DNA of 64,000 bases from Ypsolopha sequella. Taxonomy: Eukaryota > Arthropoda > Insecta > Lepidoptera > Ypsolophidae. The stretch is taken from positions 19,705,501 through 19,769,500 of the forward strand of contig OW203992.1 in the NCBI GenBank assembly GCA_934047225.1, written 5' to 3'. The translations under genes were made by a program, and so were the position numbers. Under the pieces are notes generated by a model. It was not told the origin of the DNA, made no database searches, and saw only the letters and a program-made list of their open reading frames with translations. Below are positions 57,995 to 64,000 of this stretch, in pieces; position 1 is the first letter of the stretch, and each line of letters starts with the position of its first letter.

Positions 57995-58658
57995 AGGAAT
58001 TTTGAAAGCTTACAAATATTAATTGTTTTCGCCTGAAGATGTCGATTAAATCTATGAAACCGATAGCGTAATCGTGCTCAAATATATTAGTGGAACATAG
58101 TACACGTATTTTTCAATTTTCTGTCATTGCTTACAAATTTGTACACTTGTTTTTTTAATGTACCAAAATTTTGTCAGCACCTAACATTTTTTTTCTCTTA
58201 TTTTTCTGTAATTTTCTCTTATAGTTTTATATTATTTTATTTCAGTCCATGCGTTTTGGAGAGAAGGGTTTTGGGGGTGCTGCATCTATGAAATCTATGT
58301 AAGTATATATTTTTAGCAAATCTCAAGACTGGCTCAAGTTTATTAAGTTAACCCTTGTTGTTTAAGGCGAGGGTATTCAGAGTGATTGGTCTTGCTCCAA
58401 CGCTTTCATTTTACACTTTTCTATTCTGCTTAGTGGAAGCGAGCCGCTCAGAAAACTCGCAATTTCGAGGTGTTTTTATTTACTATTTTGGAAGTAGAGG
58501 GATGGGCTTATAATATAATGGACAATTTTATATCACATTTTTATGACGTTTGTTTGGTACAGGTTTTAGTGTCCAAAACCTAATAAAACTTACTAGGTCA
58601 TTGTTTAAGCCTATATTTGTGATTTTATTGGATGCAGGAAAATACACGCAATGTATCC
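57995..58658. other. AT-rich DNA, nothing recognised
   Basis: No supported feature was seen. Confidence 0.4.
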
Positions 58659-59442
58659 GTCGTGCCCAGATCATAGAATTGAACATTTCATGAAATGGTC
58701 CACCATGGTCCACCATATCATGAAATGGTCGCATTTCATGAAATATTATATTGTTTGTTGACCATTTCACGATATGGATTGACCAAATCAATGAATAGAG
58801 ATCGTTTGACGATATAATCAATTAAACACAAGACCATTTCATAATCTGGTCAAACATGGTATGATCACATCGTAAAATAGTTACATTTATTCACCACTAG
58901 CGGCGCTAATGGCGCATTGTTATTGTTTGTGCGATGCATCATGGCGGCGCTACACAATTCTCTTGTTTTAAATGTTGTTAATAATGAACTGAGGAAGAAA
59001 GTGCAGTGAAGTGTAATTAAAGTTCCTAAAACAACTAATTCATTATATTTAAATCCAGATGGTTGTGATTATTATTACGTATTATTAAGTAAAATAAGAT
59101 TTATTGATTTTTCCAAGAAATTAACCTTAGTAGTTATTATTGATTTTGTAACATTCAGTAAAATAAGTTACTTGAAATACGTCCTAATTCTTTATAAGTT
59201 GTTGGTTTTGTACTTTAAAGAACAATAACAAGTTCCTAATAACAATATTTCGAATTTTCAGTATCAACATTTGTATGGACACCCTACATTAATGATATGA
59301 TCAAACGTCGCTGACCAAATCGTTAAACGTTGAACATTTAATGATCTGGTCAGTGACAGTTGACTATTTCATGAAATGCGATCATTTATTGAAATGGTCG
59401 ACTATTTCATGAAATGTTCAATTCTATGATCTGGTCACGACA
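58659..59442. mobile_element. Inverted-repeat element with repeated TTCATGAA motifs
   Basis: The outer ends gtcgtgcccagatcatagaa / ttctatgatctggtcacgac are inverted copies. Inside both ends lies a series of palindromic ATTTCATGAAAT or close variants, often followed by GGTC (58685-58850 and 59285-59420). The ~430-bp centre is unrelated and non-coding. Multiple subterminal copies of a short palindrome suggest protein-binding sites, as known for several DNA transposon groups. The superfamily is not assigned. Confidence 0.75.
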
Positions 59443-60219
59443 TATCGAACGGCCAAAATGTTGAAATATGAAATAATGAAATATGACAATAAATATTATT
59501 TTTTATTTAAATCCTTGCTTTTTACAAATAACACGCAAAAATATATCCGGGAAAACAGGAATACCTTCGTCTTAAATGGATAGAAAGTTATGAAACTGGG
59601 ACAAACAGTCGGACGGACGGGTTCAAACGAAGTCTCATATACCTACACACCTTAATGATATTTTTTATCATTTATATACGGAACTCTAAAAATATGAATA
59701 TGTGTCGTTTTATGTAGGAGTAATATGTATCTCAATATGTTTATAATTTATAATTAACCCTTTACTTTATTATTCAGAGTTGTTCTACTTTTTGTAATTC
59801 CCCTCTAAATGTGGTTATGTAATTAACTTATTAAATTAATTATGTTAATAAATATATAATATTTAGCTTTTTTGAGCTTTATTTATTTCTTTTGTATACT
59901 TATTAATATTAAAACATTAAAAATAAGTTTTTACACGAGATATTTTGCCCCACGAAATTAAATTATGTCTTCACATAATATTTTTCAAATACTTAATACA
60001 TTTTATAGAGTTGTTCAGAAAAACCTTGTGATAATATAATGGGATATTTCAGTGCTATGATGAAAAAATAATCGGGTCAGCTTACATTTTTTAGAGGCAT
60101 TGTTTGTTCTACTCGCAACAAGATAACTTTTATATAAATCTAAATATCATGAAATTATTGTTACCAAACATCTTTCGAATCTATATTATATGTGAGTTCC
60201 AAATTTACAAAGTTATTTT
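59443..60219. other. AT-rich DNA, nothing recognised
   Basis: Only a remnant 'atatacggaactctaaaaat' of the common lepidopteran repeat was noticed. Confidence 0.4.
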
Positions 60220-60716
60220 TTAAGAGGATGGCATACCCTAGCAACTTTTTTTATTACCCGTCCAGCACAATAAGTCTAATGGCAAAGACCTTATTGCTTT
60301 TCATAGAGGCGATTATATGTTGGCTCTTTGGCCTCTTGTTCTTGGATGCGTAATACTAGTGATCACGCAGCGAAACAACAAATTGGTGTGTTTTTAGCTA
60401 ATACTGAAATATTTTGTAGGGAAAAAATATTGGATTTAAGTAGAATCCCTTCATATTTCTATTACCTATTTTATAAAACAAAAACAAGTTGATCTCTTAA
60501 CCGCGTTTTTGAAACGAACGTTCGAAAACCAAAAAAAAGAGGGTGGAAATTTTTTGACAAAAGTATTAATGTTAAAACATTGTTTAGGTGGCATCCCTAG
60601 ATAAAAGATCTATAAATCAAATATATTTTCTTCACTATGAGGAGAGATCTAGTTTCTTCCAATGAACCCTTGAAATCCTGGTGTTGTTGATGTTCTAGCG
60701 TCAGGTGTCCTGTTAA
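60220..60716 (+). mobile_element. TTAA-flanked repeat, most complete copy (497 bp)
   Basis: It is bounded by TTAA at 60220-60223 and 60713-60716, reading ttaagaggatggcataccct at one end and gcgtcaggtgtcctgttaa at the other. TTAA targets are typical of piggyBac-type movement, but the ends are only loosely inverted, so the superfamily is open. Relatives lie at 36867, 49136 and 56830. Confidence 0.78.
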
Positions 60717-61227
60717 GACAAGAATAGTATCTGTTAAAGCTCCTTTGCCATTATTTGTGTGCATAAATAGGCACCACATCATACACCAGCATACCTCCTC
60801 GACCTGCAGCAAGCATCATCAATCATCACCTCCCCCCTCTGTATCCCCTCGCCCCGCGGGGCGCCCCGTGACGAATCCCTACCCAAACACCATTGTGTGA
60901 CGGATGCCACCCGCGCGCTGCTCCGCGAAAATGTGGTGGGTTACTTGACGTAACATAGTTGTGTGGTTCTGTATTAAAGTATGATTTTTAAGGATCCATT
61001 AAAAAAGACTTTCTAGTCTACACTGTCCGTGTAGAATGTAGACTGACGCCCTTCTAAAACAAAAACTACTAACTGCAGAACATTATGAGGATTTCGGATG
61101 AAATCGGTGTGACTTTGAATATAACAATCTTAACTGAATTATTGGTTTGATTCTGAAACCATTTCTCTAAATATTGAAAAACGTAGTAAAATCTATCTTT
61201 CTTAATACCATCAATATCATATCAAAA
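60717..61227. other. Intronic DNA with a GC-rich stretch at ~60825-60945
   Basis: 'cgccccgcggggcgccccgt' near 60850 can form a strong hairpin. No gene is supported. Confidence 0.4.
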
Positions 61228-61755
61228 CATGTATATAATAAAATAGTAGAACCCGGTGTGTCTGTACATTGAAGAAAAGTGATAAAAATAGAATCGGGGT
61301 AACTAAAAAAGTAAAACAGAACACAAATCAGGCATTTTTAGAATTCTATTCTGTCTGTCTGTTTGTTTGTTCGCGCACATCTCTGAAACTACTGAACGGA
61401 TTTTATGTAATTGAGCAGAGCTTGAATTAGAATATAGCTTTGTTTAATTAAAATCCGGGGTCAAAAAAAAGTTATTGTCATTTAAAGATTTTTGGAATTT
61501 ACTTTTCTACTGTTAGAAGTTACATAGCAAATAATAAAACTTTCGGAATTTTTGTCGGTATTTCATGTATCACGCAAAAACTACTGAACAGGTTTTGATT
61601 ACCACTGTACGATCCTCAGAAGTGAGACAAGAGTCATAAAGAAAAAAGGAAGGGATATCACTGTTCGATAACTTATCATCCAACTTAAAAACGGTGATAC
61701 TTTTTGTGGCCGCATTATCTTCTTCCACGCGGAAGAAGTCGCGGGCAACGGCTAG
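61228..61755 (+). mobile_element. Helitron-like element, ~528 bp
   Basis: The left end resembles 53041-53254 ('acccggtgtgtctgtacatt', 'gaagaaaagtga'). The right end is 'cacgcggaagaagtcgcggg' then caacggctag (CTAG at 61752-61755). The phrase 'ctactgaacggatttt' is usual in such lepidopteran repeats. Another Helitron-like start ('gactgattgactgactaact') follows at ~61782. Confidence 0.65.
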
Positions 61756-62375
61756 ATAGAATACCCTGACCGACAGACTGATTGACTGACTAACTATTGA
61801 ATGACTGCTCATCAACGCTCAGACTAAACGACTAGACCTAGGAACCTTGTATGACGTAAATTCCTGGTATGGTGATGATGATGATGCTCCACTAAAAGAG
61901 ATTTTAGGAAATTCCTAAGGGATCCGGAAAAACGACATCCACGCGAGCAACACTGCGTCCGCTAGTACTTTTATAAAATATTTTTTTCTCTTTTTCGTAC
62001 GACGTGGTGGTTTTATCAGTTATTTCTTATTTTATACAAGTGAGTAAACTAAAATATTATCAAAATATTCAACGGAATCCTAACCGTCACAAAGCAATAA
62101 ATAAGGAAAAATTCGTTCGCAAATCGACACATCTTTAAGACCACGACAATCCATTGTCCTATAATTAATAGTCCACCTTATTGTGTACATCATAAATTGT
62201 AAGGTGCAATTTCTAGAAACCCTCCCGTCGCGTTATTGACCCACTAGGTATAGTGAAAACATTATGTTTTATAAATCGTTGATTTCTCCTCAGTACAGTT
62301 TTACCACACACGACGAAGTAGTAAAATGTCATTATGGTGGAAGTTATTAAAATGTGTGTACGTTGTCTAATTCAT
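61756..62375. other. Intronic DNA, mostly unrecognised
   Basis: It begins with a short Helitron-like 5' fragment. The remainder has no recognised feature. Confidence 0.4.
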
Positions 62376-62828
62376 TTGAAGAAAAACTTGTTTCTAAATA
62401 GTTTAGTGAGGAGCCATTGAAGAAAAAATTGTGTAAAGGTAGTTTAACGAGCAACCATTAAAGAAAAACTTGTTTGTGGGTAGTTTAGTAAGCAGCCGTT
62501 GAAAAAAACCTTGTTTGCAGGTAGTTTAGTGAAAAGCGATTGAAGAAAATTTTTATAAAGGTAGTTTAGCGAGCAACCATTAGAGAAAAACTTTTTTTTA
62601 GGTAGTTTAGGAAGCAACGATTGAAGAAAAACTTGTTTGTAGGTAGTTTAGTGAGGAGCCATTGAAGAAAAACTTGTGTAAGGTATTTTAATGAGCAACC
62701 ATTGCAGAAAAACTTGTTTGTAGGTAGTTTAGTGAGGAGCCATTGAAGAAAAACTTGTGTAAGGTATTTTAATGAGCAACCATTGCAGAAAAACTTGTTT
62801 GTAGGTAGTTTAGTGAGCAGCCATGAAA
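62376..62828. repeat. Minisatellite, ~11 units of ~41 bp
   Basis: The unit is built on 'gaagaaaaacttgtttgtag', 'gtagtttagtgag' and 'agccatt'. Two alternating unit types form an ~83-bp higher-order pair, and the last two pairs (~62620-62800) are practically identical. Confidence 0.93.
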
Positions 62829-64000
62829 TAAAAACTTAGCTGCACCGTGTTACAGAACAGATTAAAACTTATATAGTATAGATCGCGCCAAACTTCTAGT
62901 CCGCTCTGAACATGGCAAACGCATAAAAAGATCATACGCAATGCAGAGCAATGATAAAAAATTGTAAGTTTCTACTAATAATGAATAGTCCTACACAGAC
63001 CGGAGGTCGTCTTTGGGTGCACCCCTACAGTGCGTACAGGGATAACCATCGCTTGGTGTCATATCACATTTAGTTTAAATTGTCTAAAGGGCCTCTACTC
63101 TACGCGTTGACTTCGGCCCCACACACGCCCCTCAAAGGTCTAGGACTACATAGTCCAAATATATAATAAACATATACAATAAAAATAAAAATAAAGCCTT
63201 CAATGAACTCTCTTGAACATATTTAACTTTATCTAAAATTTAATTAATATTCTACATAGAGTTCTCCTACTATAGGGTGTAGACCTCCACCAACAGAGCC
63301 CATGTGGAAGCTAATTACAAAAATGCAGTATAAATAACATGTGGCGAAACCACAACTGCAAGCTAGAGCCGCAAGCCGTAGTTGGGAGCCGCAGTGCATA
63401 AAAAGTTGACTTTTACGATAACGTGTAGGACACATACGTGGAAATATTGAGATAAAATTAATTTCACAGAAAATCAGAAAATTTTCAATCAACGGCAATA
63501 TTTATTAGTTTCCCCGGTGATATTGTACCTAAGCCAGCGATCAGCCATGCTTCACTCCGCGCCCGAAGGCCGCAATCTGCATGTGCAATTAATTGCCTTA
63601 TCGGAACCTTATTGATTCAGTAAGGCGATCCGTTTTAATTACCTGCATCGCTCATTTACCGCTGATTGGCTCCCAACATACCTATATACACACACCCATT
63701 ATCCGACCAAATGGAATAGCCTTTCAATCTAATGGAAACCATACGACAACCATGACATTACATTCCATTCGATTAAAATTCATAATGAACTATGCTATTA
63801 GGGCCAATGCGGTTTTAAATCAATATTGACAAGTAATGCTCGTTTGTGTATGGGGTTTTTAATAAATGCGAAATGTAATGGCATCCGGAAATATTCATTA
63901 AATGAATAACAGCTGTCTTTTAATATTTTTACGTCGAGCTTAAAGCTTTGAACCTTTAAGCTCGTTTTCAAAGATACTGCGGAACGAAATAAAGACGACA
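62829..64000. other. AT-rich DNA to the window edge, nothing recognised
   Basis: Short frames (84 and 78 residues) have no motif. No RNA gene, splice pair or repeat end is supported. Confidence 0.4.

Overview
The window is arthropod nuclear DNA and almost certainly lepidopteran (moth or butterfly). It is AT-rich and gene-poor, and it is packed with repeats typical of moth genomes: Helitron-like ends with a GC-rich hairpin before CTAG, foldback MITEs, a mariner, a CR1/Jockey-group LINE, tRNA-like retroposon remnants, and the common 'tctcccagaggggtaggc' and 'tccgactcgccggcc' repeats. No bacterial, plasmid or CRISPR feature is present.

The one confidently recognised host coding segment is a T-box exon at 422-695 on the minus strand, of the Tbx20 class (Drosophila midline/H15). 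Its acceptor and donor sites are both clear. It encodes the middle of the DNA-binding domain, so the rest of the gene must lie elsewhere. Bases 1-421 are its downstream intron. The DNA above 695 is at least partly the upstream intron. No preceding T-box exon was found in the window, so that intron may run for tens of kilobases.

Layout: 696-17,900 holds a diverged tandem duplication, several foldback elements, a candidate TATA promoter with a donor site near 7.45-7.5 kb, complete and partial Helitron-like elements, LINE 3' ends, and an unrecognised hydrophobic exon-like pair near 16.3-16.7 kb. From 18,072 to 35,495 there is one 17.4-kb insertion. It has two almost identical 4.7-kb direct terminal repeats (TG...CA), a 4-bp TAAT target duplication, and 7.9 kb of interior without gag-pol. 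It sits inside an older Helitron-like repeat whose halves flank it. From 36 to 50 kb lie further Helitron ends, a CCGGAT-rich inverted-repeat element, tRNA-like remnants, foldbacks, a hAT-type MITE with an exact 8-bp target duplication, and a decayed LINE RT fragment. From 50.1 to 53.0 kb is a 5'-truncated LINE with a long intact RT frame and a 10-bp target duplication. A decayed mariner (53,319-54,627) follows, then more MITEs, a TTCATGAA-rich inverted-repeat element, TTAA-flanked repeats and a 41-bp minisatellite.

The most unusual object is the giant, apparently young, non-coding LTR-like element. The rest is mostly ordinary intron and repeat turnover around a developmental transcription-factor gene. 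Everything here was read by eye; no alignment or database search was run.
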